This document shows, piece by piece, positions 43,608 through 52,397 of a stretch of 64,000 bases of DNA; position 1 is the first letter of the stretch, and every line of letters starts with the position of its first letter. The translations under genes and the position numbers were made by a program. The stretch is taken from the NCBI GenBank assembly GCA_038210495.1, contig JBBQWR010000015.1, positions 42,107-106,106 on the forward strand, read 5' to 3'. A model generated the notes under the pieces. That model did not search any database. It saw only the letters and a program-made list of their open reading frames with translations, and was not told the origin of the DNA. This DNA is from JBBQWR01 sp038210495 (GTDB lineage Bacteria; Planctomycetota; Planctomycetia; Pirellulales; DATAWG01).

Positions 43608-44423
43608 CTAGTGCCCGGCGTACCAATCGTAGCCCTGCTCGGCCCAGTAGTCGGGCGGGCGATGGTCGGTAAGTTCGATGACGCCGATCCGTTTGATGCA
43701 CTTGTACCCATACTTCACCGCGCTAATCAGTCGCAAAGGCGCTCCGTGGTCTTGGGTCAGTGGTTGTCCGTTCATTTCGTAGCACAGCAACGTCTGCGGA
43801 TGCAAAGCGCTCGGCCGATCGAACCCGACATAATAACGATCCGGCTGACCGGATTTATCGGTTCCGCCGGACGGCGTCGACAAGCCGATGTACTCCGACC
43901 CGGCGCCGAATTGAGCGAGAACATCCGACAGTCGGGCGCCTTTCCAATTAATAATTCGGCTCCAGCCTTCGACGCATTTCAACTGAGTCGTCATAGAGAA
44001 GCTCGGCAGCGCCTCGATCGCCGCGAGCGGAATCGTGCGATCGACCTTGCCCACGACCCGAATCTTCCAATCCTGGGTAGGGGCGACGCTGGCCAGGCCA
44101 ATCAAGCCGTTAATTCTCGGCTCCTCGATCTTGTCGGGCGAAAACTCTGGCGCGAGCCGTTGCGGGCCAAACAGCCGCTGAGCGACCCCCTCGTTGAACT
44201 CCAGCATCTTTCGAAGCGGCCCTGGGATACCATCTTGCCCCCGAGCGTTGGCCAACCAAGCCACGCCGCCGGCGCCAAGCAGCGCGGCCACGCCGCCGAC
44301 TGCGAAGCTCCGGCGAGTCAAGCGGCTCATCTGTTGCTCGACGGTTAATGGCGCCGCCGTGGCCGAACCGACACGGGTCGATGGAACTGGCGATACGGGT
44401 TTCGATCCTGGCGGGTTATCCAC
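43608..44423 (-). CDS. Tat-exported sulfite-oxidase-fold molybdoenzyme (MsrP/YedY-like)
   Basis: 271 residues. The twin-arginine signal is SRLTRRSFAVGGVAALLGAG. The SUOX-fold molybdopterin domain includes TTQLKCVEGWSRIINWKGAR, where Cys150 is the expected Mo ligand, and HGAPLRLISAVKYGYKCIKR. The protein is shorter than MsrP and lacks the dimer domain of sulfite oxidases. It overlaps the upstream cytochrome b gene by eight bases, so the b-type cytochrome is its likely electron donor or acceptor. MsrP repairs methionine sulfoxide in the periplasm; the substrate here could be that or another S/N-oxide. Confidence 0.92.
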   Translation of the reverse strand: MDNPPGSKPVSPVPSTRVGSATAAPLTVEQQMSRLTRRSFAVGGVAALLGAGGVAWLANARGQDGIPGPLRKMLEFNEGVAQRLFGPQRLAPEFSPDKIEEPRINGLIGLASVAPTQDWKIRVVGKVDRTIPLAAIEALPSFSMTTQLKCVEGWSRIINWKGARLSDVLAQFGAGSEYIGLSTPSGGTDKSGQPDRYYVGFDRPSALHPQTLLCYEMNGQPLTQDHGAPLRLISAVKYGYKCIKRIGVIELTDHRPPDYWAEQGYDWYAGH

Positions 44424-45084
44424 GACTAGCCTCCTCGCCCGACGCGACTTCGTAGCCGGTGACCATCGCGCGAAAGTTATTCCATCCGGCGCGGATGACT
44501 TGCGCGATGTGAATCGCGAAAAACGCCATGTAACCCATCGTCAACCAGAAATGCTCCCATCGCGCCATGTCGTAACCGCCGAGAAAACCGGTCAACCAGG
44601 CCACCTGCGTTGGCTTGTAGATCGACAGTCCGGTGAGCAGCGAGCCGGCGCCCATCAGGACCACGCCCGTATAGGCGAATTGTTGGGCGCCGTTGAACTT
44701 GCGGCGGGGCGGCTCGATCTTGCTCAGATGCAAATCGTGCAGCACCACCATCCACGCCTCGCGAAAGCTCCCGCGGTTGGGAACCAAATATCGCCATTCG
44801 CCCGAGACGATCGTGTACGCGACGTACGCCAAACCGTTCAGGGCAAACAGCCACATGATGGCGAAGTGCCAAGCCATTCCTTCGGCGAGGCGACCACTCA
44901 AGTGAAACCAGCGATAGAACCAATCGGGAAACAAATGGATCGCGAACTTCCCGAATCCGAGACTGTAAACATCGTTGGCCCAATAAATCAACATCCCGCT
45001 CCAGACCATGCCGAACAGCAGCGGTACGTTGAACCAGTGCATCCAACGAACCGCGCGAGAGTGTTTGTGCTCGAGGCGTTCCAT
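44416..45084 (-). CDS. Membrane cytochrome b (cytochrome b561/hydrogenase-type)
   Basis: 222 residues with four TM helices (WFNVPLLFGMVWSGMLIYWA; AWHFAIMWLFALNGLAYVAY; GVVLMGAGSLLTGLSIY; WLTMGYMAFFAIHIAQVIRA). Candidate heme-ligand histidines lie in VRWMHWFN, AWHFAIMW, WEHFWL and FAIHIAQ. It belongs to the b-type cytochromes that pass quinol electrons to periplasmic molybdoenzymes. It is the first gene of a three-gene operon with the SUOX-fold enzyme and the redoxin. It is not the six-TM MsrQ usually paired with MsrP. Confidence 0.88.
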   Translation of the reverse strand: MERLEHKHSRAVRWMHWFNVPLLFGMVWSGMLIYWANDVYSLGFGKFAIHLFPDWFYRWFHLSGRLAEGMAWHFAIMWLFALNGLAYVAYTIVSGEWRYLVPNRGSFREAWMVVLHDLHLSKIEPPRRKFNGAQQFAYTGVVLMGAGSLLTGLSIYKPTQVAWLTGFLGGYDMARWEHFWLTMGYMAFFAIHIAQVIRAGWNNFRAMVTGYEVASGEEASRG

Positions 45085-45570
45085 GGCGGTACCTCCGTTT
45101 CGAGAATCCGACCGACGACCAGATAGTCGATTGGCAATCGCTCCTCAAGTCTGGACTCACGTCGTCTCTCATTTGGCGTCGATGTCCGTTATCTTATCAC
45201 CGGGAATTTTTGTCGCCCGACATTTTACCCCCGTTCAAGCGGTAATCCATCCGCGCCGCCGAGTCGCTAAGCAATGATCCGGTCGAGATTCTGGTCGAAA
45301 TTTTGGACTCCGCCGTTACGGGCTTCGCTCGTGCAAGCATTTCTCGCTGCCGCCGCACGGGCAAATACGCACGACTCTTCGGTTACGTCGGTGGTCCGGA
45401 TGGAGCCGCGCACGACAGTAAGCGGTATACGGTTTCGATGCCGCGGTCCGCTTACTTCGTGCGCGGCTCGGTGCCGTAATCCGCTTCGTGCGCAGCTCGG
45501 TGCGCGGGGCTCGCGATTCTTCCCTGCATCCGCCTTTCCGCGATCGCCGCTGGCTGCCTATAATCCTGGC
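45085..45570. repeat. Divergent intergenic region with GAGCCGCGCACG inverted repeat
   Basis: About 486 bases between two divergent operons. GAGCCGCGCACGACAGTAAG (45403) and CGCTTACTTCGTGCGCGGCT (45449) form a long stem with a 22-base spacer, and a third half-copy follows at about 45480-45505. The same word is inside dnaE2. Any promoter for the ABC operon must lie around this hairpin. No gene is supportable; the 45274 ORF upstream of the true ATPase start is rejected. Confidence 0.75.
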
Positions 45571-46602
45571 ATGTCGATCATCGAAATTGCCGGTCTGACC
45601 AAGTCGTATCGCGTCTATCAGAAGCAAGAAGGTCTGCTCGCCTCGATGCGAGGATTGTTCCATCGGCAGTACAAGCAAGTGCATGCCGTGCGCGGGATCG
45701 ATCTCAAGGTTGAAAAAGGGGAGTTCGTGGCGTTCTTGGGCCCGAACGGCGCCGGCAAGACGACCACGCTCAAATTGCTCTCGGGAGTGATCACGCCGAC
45801 GGCCGGCGAAGCCCGCGTGCTGGGCCATGTGCCTTGGCTGCGCGAGAACGCTTATCGTCGCCGGTTCGCGCTCGTCATGGGGCAGAAGAACCAGTTGTGG
45901 TGGGACCTGCCCGCGCAGGAATCGTTCCGGCTGCATCAAGAGATCTATCGCATCGAGCCCCGGGCGTTCGACCAAACCCGCGACGAACTCGTCGACTTGC
46001 TCTCGGTGCGGCCGCTGCTCGGGCAGCCCGTCCGCGAGCTGTCGCTGGGCGAGCGAATGAAGATGGAATTGATCGCGGCTCTGTTGCATTCGCCGGAGGT
46101 TTTGTTCCTCGACGAGCCGACGATCGGGCTGGATGTGATTGCCCAGCACAACATCCAGAATTTCTTGCGGCACTATCAGCAGTTTCGCCAGATCACGATC
46201 CTGCTGACCAGCCACTACATGAAGGATATTGCCGCGCTGTGCCAACGGGTCGTGATCATCGCCGCGGGCCGGATCATGTACGACGGGTCGCTCTCGGGAA
46301 TCATCGACAGGTTCAGCAGCCACAAAATCGTGACGCTTCAATGGGCCGAGGGTCATCTGCCCGGTGACCTGACTCGATATGGCGAATTGCTGGATGCCAC
46401 TCCACCGAAGGCGCGAATTCAAATCCGACGCGATCTCGTGCCCGAGGTGCTGGCCGCAATTCTGGCGAATCACCCGGTCGACGATATCAGCGTCGAAGAC
46501 CCTCCGCTGGAGCAAGTCATCGCCGCGCTGTTTTCGATCGCCGGCGAAGAAGCGGCCCAGCTCGAAGCGGCCGGCCAAGCATCCGCCAGTGTCCCCGCTT
46601 AG
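45571..46602 (+). CDS. ABC-2 type exporter ATP-binding protein (COG4586-like)
   Basis: 343 residues from ATG 45571. Walker A GPNGAGKTTTLKLLSG (residues 57-64), Q-loop region VMGQKNQLWWDLPAQES, signature LSLGERMKMELIAAL and Walker B VLFLDEPTIGLD are intact. The 100-residue C-terminal extension is typical of COG4586, ATPases that work with two DUF990-type permeases. Both permeases follow directly, giving a complete three-gene exporter in one transcript. The exported molecule is unknown. Longer upstream starts read through the repeat region and are not used. Confidence 0.94.
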   Translation: MSIIEIAGLTKSYRVYQKQEGLLASMRGLFHRQYKQVHAVRGIDLKVEKGEFVAFLGPNGAGKTTTLKLLSGVITPTAGEARVLGHVPWLRENAYRRRFALVMGQKNQLWWDLPAQESFRLHQEIYRIEPRAFDQTRDELVDLLSVRPLLGQPVRELSLGERMKMELIAALLHSPEVLFLDEPTIGLDVIAQHNIQNFLRHYQQFRQITILLTSHYMKDIAALCQRVVIIAAGRIMYDGSLSGIIDRFSSHKIVTLQWAEGHLPGDLTRYGELLDATPPKARIQIRRDLVPEVLAAILANHPVDDISVEDPPLEQVIAALFSIAGEEAAQLEAAGQASASVPA

Positions 46603-46665
46603 ACCGTTTTAGTCCTTTAACCCTCGGCGAGTCGCCGGGGGAACCCTCCGCGCAACGTCCGCCCC

Positions 46666-47589
46666 ATGTCCTCCACCACATCACCCCTGACGCACGCCGT
46701 CCGCCCCGATGGGCCATTGGCCCGAGTGCGCACCTGGTGGACGATCTTGCGGATTTGTTTGGAAGAACGGCTCGTGTACCGCGGCGACTTCATGCTCGGC
46801 ACATTGATGCGTTTTCTGCCCGTGATTACGCAAATTTTGCTGTGGAGCGCGATCTTCGACGCCAACGCCGAAGCCAGCGCCGCTTCGGGCGTCGCCTCCG
46901 ACAAACCGGTCATGATCGCCGGATACTTGTATGGCGATTTCATTGCTTATTACTTGATGACGATGATTACCCGGGCGTTCTCCAGTATGCCGGGGTTGGC
47001 GTCGTTGATCGCCCGGAGCATTCGCGACGGGACGATCAAAAAGTATTTGATCCAGCCGGTGGACATGACGGGATTTTTGCTGCTCAGCCGGGTGGCGCAT
47101 AAATTGGTTTATTATCTGGTGGCGACAATTCCGTTTGCGGTGATTTTTTATCTCTGCCGAGGGTATTTTCTCTCCGGCTGGCCGGATCCGCTGACATTTT
47201 TGGCGTTTCTCGCGTCGCTGGCGATGTCGTTTCTGCTCGGCTTTTTTCTCGACGCGACCATTGGCATGATCGGCTTTTGGTTTCTCGAGATCAGCTCGCT
47301 GATGTTCATCTACATGCTGATGTCATTTTTTCTATCGGGTCAGATGTTTCCGCTGGACATGCTCGACAAGTTTCATCTAGTCGGATCGGTGACGTGGGGA
47401 GACGTCGTGCGAGCGACGCCCGTTCAGTATCTGGCCTATTTTCCGGCCGCCGTATTCTTGGGCAAAATCCAAGACACGCGACTGGCTTGGGGATTGGCGA
47501 TGCAGTTGGGCTGGCTCCTGTTTTTCGTGTGGCTTTGCCGGTCTGCATTTCGCCGCGGCGTGCGGCGATACAGCGCCTTTGGCGGGTGA
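46666..47589 (+). CDS. ABC-2 type permease (first of pair)
   Basis: 307 residues, six hydrophobic segments (LGTLMRFLPVITQILLWSAI to LGWLLFFVWLCRSAF). The layout matches the COG4587/DUF990 permeases that pair with COG4586 ATPases. It sits 63 bases after the ATPase and 72 bases before the second permease. The N-terminal cytoplasmic segment is Arg/Trp-rich (RVRTWWTILRICLEERLVYR), as usual in this family. It forms the membrane channel with its partner. Confidence 0.88.
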   Translation: MSSTTSPLTHAVRPDGPLARVRTWWTILRICLEERLVYRGDFMLGTLMRFLPVITQILLWSAIFDANAEASAASGVASDKPVMIAGYLYGDFIAYYLMTMITRAFSSMPGLASLIARSIRDGTIKKYLIQPVDMTGFLLLSRVAHKLVYYLVATIPFAVIFYLCRGYFLSGWPDPLTFLAFLASLAMSFLLGFFLDATIGMIGFWFLEISSLMFIYMLMSFFLSGQMFPLDMLDKFHLVGSVTWGDVVRATPVQYLAYFPAAVFLGKIQDTRLAWGLAMQLGWLLFFVWLCRSAFRRGVRRYSAFGG

Positions 47590-47607
47590 AGCGTGGAGCG
47601 TGAAATA

Positions 47608-47635
47608 CATAGCCGCGGCATCCTGCCGCGGAGTC
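47608..47635 (+). repeat. Palindromic CCGCGGCA repeat
   Basis: Complete copy CATAGCCGCGGCATCCTG then CCGCGGAGTCC, in the gap between the two ABC-2 permease genes, just after a GTGAAGCGTGGAGCGTGA word. Confidence 0.9.
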
Positions 47636-47661
47636 CGGGCTTTTTACCGAGCGCAATCGCG

Positions 47662-48555
47662 ATGATTCGAGGGAGTTTGGATACCGAACCTGTCGAAACC
47701 GCGGCAATGCATCGCCCGTTTCTGATTGCGCCACCGCCGCCGCAGCGCCCGAAGTATCTCCGCGTATTTCTGACTTTCGCCCGCAACAGCCTCGTTCGAG
47801 CGATGACGTTTCGCACGAATTTCCTTCTCGAGTGCATCACGTCGTTGTCGTGGGTGGGCATGAATCTGAGTTTCTATTTGCTCGTGTTCCAATACACGAA
47901 GTCCGTCGGCGGCTGGGGGCAGTATCAATACTTCGTGTTTCTGGCGACGTTGCAGCTCATCAATAGCATCGTCGAGGCCTTGTTCATGCCCAATGCCGAG
48001 GAATTCAGCGAGCTGGTGCGGACGGGCGAACTCGATTTCGCGCTGCTCAAACCGATCGACACGCAATTTTTGATTTCTCTGGCCAAGATCGATTGGTCGT
48101 CGCTGGCCAATTTTCTGTTCGCCATCGGCCTCCTCGCATTTTCGCTATTTAAGCTGAACGTCTTTCCGGGCTTCGCCGCCGTGTTGCTCTATCCGCTCTA
48201 TATCGTGTCGGGCGTAGTCATCCTCTACAGCCTGACGATCACCTTGGCGGCGTCCACCGTGTGGCTGGGGCGGAATCAATCGATTTACGATTTCTGGTTC
48301 TACATCACCAACTTTTCTCGTTACCCGATGGAAATCTATCGGGGTCCGATCGGCGGCGCCCTGGGTTGGTTGTTCACCTTCCTGATACCGGTGCTCGTGG
48401 TGGTGAACGTGCCGGCGCGGCTACTGGCTAAACCGCTGGAGGCCAATCAATGGCCGCTGGCCCTGTTCGCGCTGGCCGCGACGGTCTTGAGCTTCGCGGG
48501 ATCGCGCTGGCTCTTCCTCCGTGCGCTAAACGGATATCGCAGCGCCAGTAGCTGA
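47662..48555 (+). CDS. ABC-2 type permease (second of pair, COG3694-like)
   Basis: 297 residues from ATG 47662; ATG 47707 is equally possible and neither has a clear Shine-Dalgarno. Six hydrophobic segments are seen (LECITSLSWVGMNLSFYLLV to ALFALAATVLSFAGSRW), with EFSELVRTGELDFALLKPID in the cytoplasmic loop that contacts the ATPase in this family. It completes the exporter. A repeat insertion lies in the gap upstream and may separate it from its normal ribosome-binding site. Confidence 0.87.
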   Translation: MIRGSLDTEPVETAAMHRPFLIAPPPPQRPKYLRVFLTFARNSLVRAMTFRTNFLLECITSLSWVGMNLSFYLLVFQYTKSVGGWGQYQYFVFLATLQLINSIVEALFMPNAEEFSELVRTGELDFALLKPIDTQFLISLAKIDWSSLANFLFAIGLLAFSLFKLNVFPGFAAVLLYPLYIVSGVVILYSLTITLAASTVWLGRNQSIYDFWFYITNFSRYPMEIYRGPIGGALGWLFTFLIPVLVVVNVPARLLAKPLEANQWPLALFALAATVLSFAGSRWLFLRALNGYRSASS

Positions 48556-48727
48556 ACCAGGTTTCGGCCGATACAACCGGCGCCAACGGCCGCGGATTTT
48601 CGGGCATTTGCTCGAACGCAGCTCCGTTGCATATCGCCGCCCGCGCCCGTCGATTAAGATGCTTCCATGCGGCTGGACGCCGGCCGCAATCGTCTCAACC
48701 GACGCCTCAACCCACCGGGCGCACACG

Positions 48728-49588
48728 ATGAAATTAGCGTTCAGCTCCAACGCCTATTTGAACCATTCGGTCGAAGACACGATCGCGCGCATCGCCGATT
48801 TGGGATACTCGGGAATCGAAATTTTGGCCGACGTGCCGCACGCTTGGCCCGCCGGACTATTGCCCGAGCGGAAGCGGTCGCTATTGGCGGCGCTCGAAAA
48901 ACATCACTTGTCGATTTCCAATGTCAATGCGTTCATGATGAACGCGATCGCCGATCCGCGGCAGCCCTATTGGCACCCCAGTTGGATCGAGCCCAACGCG
49001 CACTATCGAGCCATTCGCCGGGAGCACACAAAGCGGGCCCTGCGACTGGCCCACGAAATCGGGGCGCCGTGCCTTACGACCGAGCCGGGCGGTCCGCTTG
49101 GTCCCGGTCAAACCTGGGAACAAGCGGCGTGCGTCTTCTACGACGAGATCATGCCCTGCGTCGAGGTGGCCGAAGAGCTCCAAATCCAACTGCTGATCGA
49201 GCCGGAGCCGGGACTACTGATAGAGACGTTCGGACAGTATTTGCAATTCGTAAAGCGGATCGAATCGAACTGCGTCGGATTGAATTTCGACATCGGCCAC
49301 GCTTACTGCGTCGGCGAAAATCCGGAGCAGTGGGTTGAGCGAATGGCGCCGTTCACGAAGCATTATCACTTCGAGGATATCGCCGCGACGCGCGTTCACG
49401 CGCATTTGATTCCCGGCCGCGGGGCGATCGATTTTTCGGCCACGCTTGCCCAGATCGGGCAAACCGGCTATCGGGATTGGATCACCGTTGAATTGTATCC
49501 CTACATCGAAGACCCCGACTTGGCCGCCCGAGAGGCTCGGGAGTATTTGGTCCGCGCGGCCAGCAAATTGTCGATAGAGCTCAAATAG
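48728..49588 (+). CDS. Sugar-phosphate isomerase/epimerase family TIM-barrel protein
   Basis: 286 residues from ATG 48728; the upstream extension to 48608 is not used. Xylose-isomerase-like fold: MKLAFSSNAYLNHSVEDTIA, then IADLGYSGIEILADVPHAWP. Metal-binding acids and His appear in LLIEPEPGLLIETFGQYLQF, LNFDIGHAYCVGENPEQW and HYHFEDIAATRVHAHLIPGR, then WITVELYPYIEDP. Members isomerise or epimerise sugars or act like AP endonuclease IV folds. It is 64 bases from the UbiA gene. A similar pairing occurs in the ebo cluster of metabolite-traffic genes, a weak comparison. Confidence 0.87.
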   Translation: MKLAFSSNAYLNHSVEDTIARIADLGYSGIEILADVPHAWPAGLLPERKRSLLAALEKHHLSISNVNAFMMNAIADPRQPYWHPSWIEPNAHYRAIRREHTKRALRLAHEIGAPCLTTEPGGPLGPGQTWEQAACVFYDEIMPCVEVAEELQIQLLIEPEPGLLIETFGQYLQFVKRIESNCVGLNFDIGHAYCVGENPEQWVERMAPFTKHYHFEDIAATRVHAHLIPGRGAIDFSATLAQIGQTGYRDWITVELYPYIEDPDLAAREAREYLVRAASKLSIELK

Positions 49589-49652
49589 TGAATCCCCCGC
49601 CGCGCCGCCGTTTACGCTCGGGGCGCAGCCGTTCTCCAACAAACTTCGCTTC

Positions 49653-50618
49653 GTGCCCGAGCCAATACTTGCCGATCCGCCGACGTCGAAATTGCGGGCC
49701 TACGTGCAGCTCTTTCGCTTGCCCAATGTATTCACGGCGCTTGCCGACGTGCTGATGGGCTTTCTGTTCACACACGACCCCGAGCGGTGGCCGATCAATG
49801 CCGCGGTTCCCCTACTGATCTGCTCGGCGCTGCTCTATACCGCGGGGATGACGCTCAACGACGTGTTCGATATCGAGGTGGATCGGGGCGAGCGGCCGCA
49901 TCGGCCATTGCCCTCGGGTCGGATCTCGTTGACGTGGGCGCGTTGGATTGGCGTCGAGATGTTGCTGTTGGGCATGGCGATCGGGGTGGCCCAAAGCTTC
50001 TGGTTCCGCGATTGGCGATGCGGCGCCGTGTCGATCGCATTGGCCGCGATGGTCGTACTCTACAATCGAGTGCTGAAGAAGACGCCGGTCGGACCAGTCG
50101 GCATGGGCGCCTGTCGGTTTTTGAATGTTCTGCTCGGAATGAGCCTCTCGCCGGCCCCGTGGAACAGTTTGAACTACCTCGTCGCTGGCGGAGTCGGCCT
50201 CTATATCGTGGGGGTCACTTGGTTTGCCCGGGGCGAAGCCGATCCCGAGAGCCGGCGGTGGCAGCTTGGATTTGCGATGCTGGTCATGTACGCCGGGATG
50301 GCGCTGCTGGCGCTGGTTCCGCGATTCCTACCGCAAGAAATCGAGCCGAAGGATTTGGCGCCGCTGCTGGTCGCCGAACCGCAGCGGTGGCTCTGGTTTT
50401 GGCTGCTCTTGGCGATGCTGGTGGGCTGGCGCTGCCTGCGCGCGATCGTGCGGCCCTATCCCGAGTTTGTGCAAGAAGCCGTCAAGCAGAGCATCATGTC
50501 GCTAATTCTGCTCGATGCGGTGGTCTGCGTTGCCGTCCGCGATGCCTCCTGGTCGCTGATGATATTGGCCCTTATGATCCCGATGACATTGCTCGGCCGC
50601 TGGAGTTATTCGACGTAG
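49653..50618 (+). CDS. UbiA-family prenyltransferase (EboC-like)
   Basis: 321 residues from GTG 49653, the first in-frame start. Eight or nine TM helices. The first Asp-rich motif is NDVFDIEVDRGERPHRPLPS (N-D-x-x-D-x-x-x-D), which binds the prenyl diphosphate via Mg. The second Asp motif is weak: the loop near VTWFARGEADPES carries only scattered acids. UbiA enzymes prenylate aromatic or lipid acceptors in the membrane; EboC is a relative in an export-linked operon. The acceptor is unknown. The neighbouring isomerase could supply or modify a sugar-like substrate (inference). Confidence 0.88.
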   Translation: MPEPILADPPTSKLRAYVQLFRLPNVFTALADVLMGFLFTHDPERWPINAAVPLLICSALLYTAGMTLNDVFDIEVDRGERPHRPLPSGRISLTWARWIGVEMLLLGMAIGVAQSFWFRDWRCGAVSIALAAMVVLYNRVLKKTPVGPVGMGACRFLNVLLGMSLSPAPWNSLNYLVAGGVGLYIVGVTWFARGEADPESRRWQLGFAMLVMYAGMALLALVPRFLPQEIEPKDLAPLLVAEPQRWLWFWLLLAMLVGWRCLRAIVRPYPEFVQEAVKQSIMSLILLDAVVCVAVRDASWSLMILALMIPMTLLGRWSYST

Positions 50619-50894
50619 CGTTGCCCGGGCCCGGCCGCCAGCGGATTCAAGGCCCTCAAAAAAACCGCCGGCGTCTGGCCCGATTTTGGGACGTCCGCAG
50701 AGCAAAACTGGGGACAGGCCCCCATGCCCCGGCGCACCTCGCGCGTTGCACAACGACATACCAATCTGGGAAGCAATTGAACAAGGGACATCTGAAAATT
50801 GCGGCAAAAGCGGACGGCACGGTAGGTGCAATTACTCCGCACAAACCTTGGAATGACACCCTTGTTCTTCAACCCCCTTCATCCGGAGACAATC

Positions 50895-51212
50895 ATGTTC
50901 TCGCTAGCTCAAGCCAAGTCACAGGGACGTCAAAGCTACGACGATTTGCGCCGCGGCGCCGGAGGGCTCGCCGATCAAGCAATGGCCTACGGTCATACGG
51001 CCGCCGAAATTGCTAGGGACAAAGCCGGGCGCGCCCGAGAAACGGCCGAAGAGTATCTGCGCGAGGGTCGGCGCCAAGCGGCTTTTTACGAAAGCGAACT
51101 CGAAAGCCTTATTAAGACTTACCCGGTTGAAGCCGTGCTTATTGCGGCTGGCGTAGGCTTTTTGGCCGGTTGGTGCGTGTTTCGTCGTCGCAATTCGACG
51201 CATAACAAGTAA
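50895..51212 (+). CDS. Small membrane-anchored stress protein (ElaB/YqjD/DUF883-like)
   Basis: 105 residues from ATG 50895 (GGAG upstream). The chain is a long amphipathic helix (GGLADQAMAYGHTAAEIARD, KAGRARETAEEYLREGRRQA) ending in a TM helix (VEAVLIAAGVGFLAGWCVF) and a basic tail. This matches the ElaB/YqjD layout of tail-anchored inner-membrane proteins that associate with ribosomes in stationary phase. It is 12 bases upstream of the next gene, likely co-transcribed. The ORF reading from 50826 is too long. Confidence 0.75.
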   Translation: MFSLAQAKSQGRQSYDDLRRGAGGLADQAMAYGHTAAEIARDKAGRARETAEEYLREGRRQAAFYESELESLIKTYPVEAVLIAAGVGFLAGWCVFRRRNSTHNK

Positions 51213-51224
51213 GGAAATCCACCA

Positions 51225-51752
51225 ATGGAAAAATTCGCGGCGAAAGAGAACCTGCCGCTCCGAATCGGCGTCTTTTCGGATGTGATTCGGGCGAAACAGG
51301 CCGTGGGCAATTTGCTCGCCACAGGTTTTACGATCGCGGAAATTACCGTGGTTTGCTCCGACGAGATTCGGGAAGCCCATTTCCGCGAGTTCGAGCATCA
51401 GCAGCCCGCTGGAATGCACACCCCGGAAGCGGCCGCCGCGGGCAGCGCCATTGGAATGGCCCTGGGCGGACTGTCGGCGGTGGCAATTACCGTGGCTACG
51501 GGTGGAATCGCCATGTTGATCGGCGGCGCCGTAGCCGTCTGGACAGGCGGTGTCGTCGGAGGGCTGGTTGGCGCCATGATGACTCGCGGGGTCGAACGCG
51601 AGTTGGCGGATTATTACGATCAGGCCGTCACGCAGGGCAAGATTCTGGTGGCTGCGGAAGCGACCGGCGCTAGTGGTCAAGAACGCCTGAGGAGGGCGGA
51701 AAATGTTTTGGCCGATGCGGGCGCGGAGCCGATGCCGTTGGCCGCAAGTTGA
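51225..51752 (+). CDS. Stress-type protein (YflT-like N-terminus) with Gly-rich membrane segment
   Basis: 175 residues with AAGGAAATCC upstream. The N-terminal 60 residues form the beta-alpha unit of general-stress YflT/DUF1269-like proteins (PLRIGVFSDVIRAKQAVGNL, LATGFTIAEITVVCSDEI). The middle is a Gly/Ala-rich hydrophobic hairpin (GSAIGMALGGLSAVAITVAT, GGIAMLIGGAVAVWTGGVVG). The C-terminal part is acidic. It pairs with the preceding YqjD-like gene, so both may belong to an envelope-stress response. Molecular role unknown. Confidence 0.7.
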   Translation: MEKFAAKENLPLRIGVFSDVIRAKQAVGNLLATGFTIAEITVVCSDEIREAHFREFEHQQPAGMHTPEAAAAGSAIGMALGGLSAVAITVATGGIAMLIGGAVAVWTGGVVGGLVGAMMTRGVERELADYYDQAVTQGKILVAAEATGASGQERLRRAENVLADAGAEPMPLAAS

Positions 51753-51762
51753 AGCCAGATCC

Positions 51763-51789
51763 CTAGCCGTGGCATCCTGCCGCGCCGTA
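51763..51789 (+). repeat. Palindromic CCGCGGCA repeat, variant
   Basis: CTAGCCGTGGCATCCTG then CCGCGCC; one arm has a G-to-T/C change, so the stem has a G-U-type mismatch. It lies 10 bases after the stress-protein gene. Confidence 0.8.
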
Positions 51790-51838
51790 GGCCTAGGGGC
51801 GCCGGGGCTGGACCCAAGGGACGCTCCGCGGGAAGGCG

Positions 51839-52050
51839 GAAATGACGAATGACGAAACACCCAATGTCTAATCAATGACGAATGATTAAATGACGAATGA
51901 GTAAGGTTTATTCGTGGCGCTGCGAGCAACGCTCTGATGTCGAGAAAATGAGACGACATAAAACGGCCGCTGAAATCCAAGTTCAGGCCTTCGTGAATCG
52001 TGCTTCGTCATTTGTCATTGATTAGACATTCGTCATTAGACATTCGGCTC
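51839..52050. repeat. ATGACGAATGACGAA words in inverted arrangement
   Basis: 51839-51900 carries AATGACGAATGACGAAACAC and three further ATGACGAAT words. 52005-52046 carries the complement (TTCGTCATTTGTCATTGATT, then AGACATTCGTCATTAGAC). The arms could pair across about 110 bases. The rest of 51790-52397 has no supportable gene; it is the upstream region of the cyclase-fold gene. Confidence 0.75.
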
Positions 52051-52397
52051 TTCGCCGGACCGGGGCTTCGGCGAGGACGCCTCCCGCCCGGCCACTTGGC
52101 GCATTGCTAGCGGCTCTAAATCAAAATCCGTCGTTCGCTGAACGGAATAATCTCGCCACTTCTTGCGAATAAACAGGTGTCAGTCGACGAGGCCATCCTC
52201 AGTGGCCCGCATCTCTGATTTTATTCGGCCCAGCTTCAAAACGGTTGGTCCTGGCCGGCGGCCGTACCAAGGCCCTCTATATCGTCTAGCCGAGTCCGAA
52301 TTTTAGGACTCTCAGACGGGTCGTCGTTTTTCATTTCATCGCGTGCGCCGATTCCGCGCCCATTAGTCGGCATTTTTGTCATTGGAGACTTGGAATC

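Noticed and set aside
45316..46578. 420-codon minus-strand ORF
   Set aside because: It is antisense to the COG4586 ATPase with intact Walker motifs; no ribosome-binding site.
48608..48727. Extended N-terminus of the isomerase gene
   Set aside because: The extra 40 residues lack any fold, and ATG 48728 gives the family start (MKLAFSSNAYLN).
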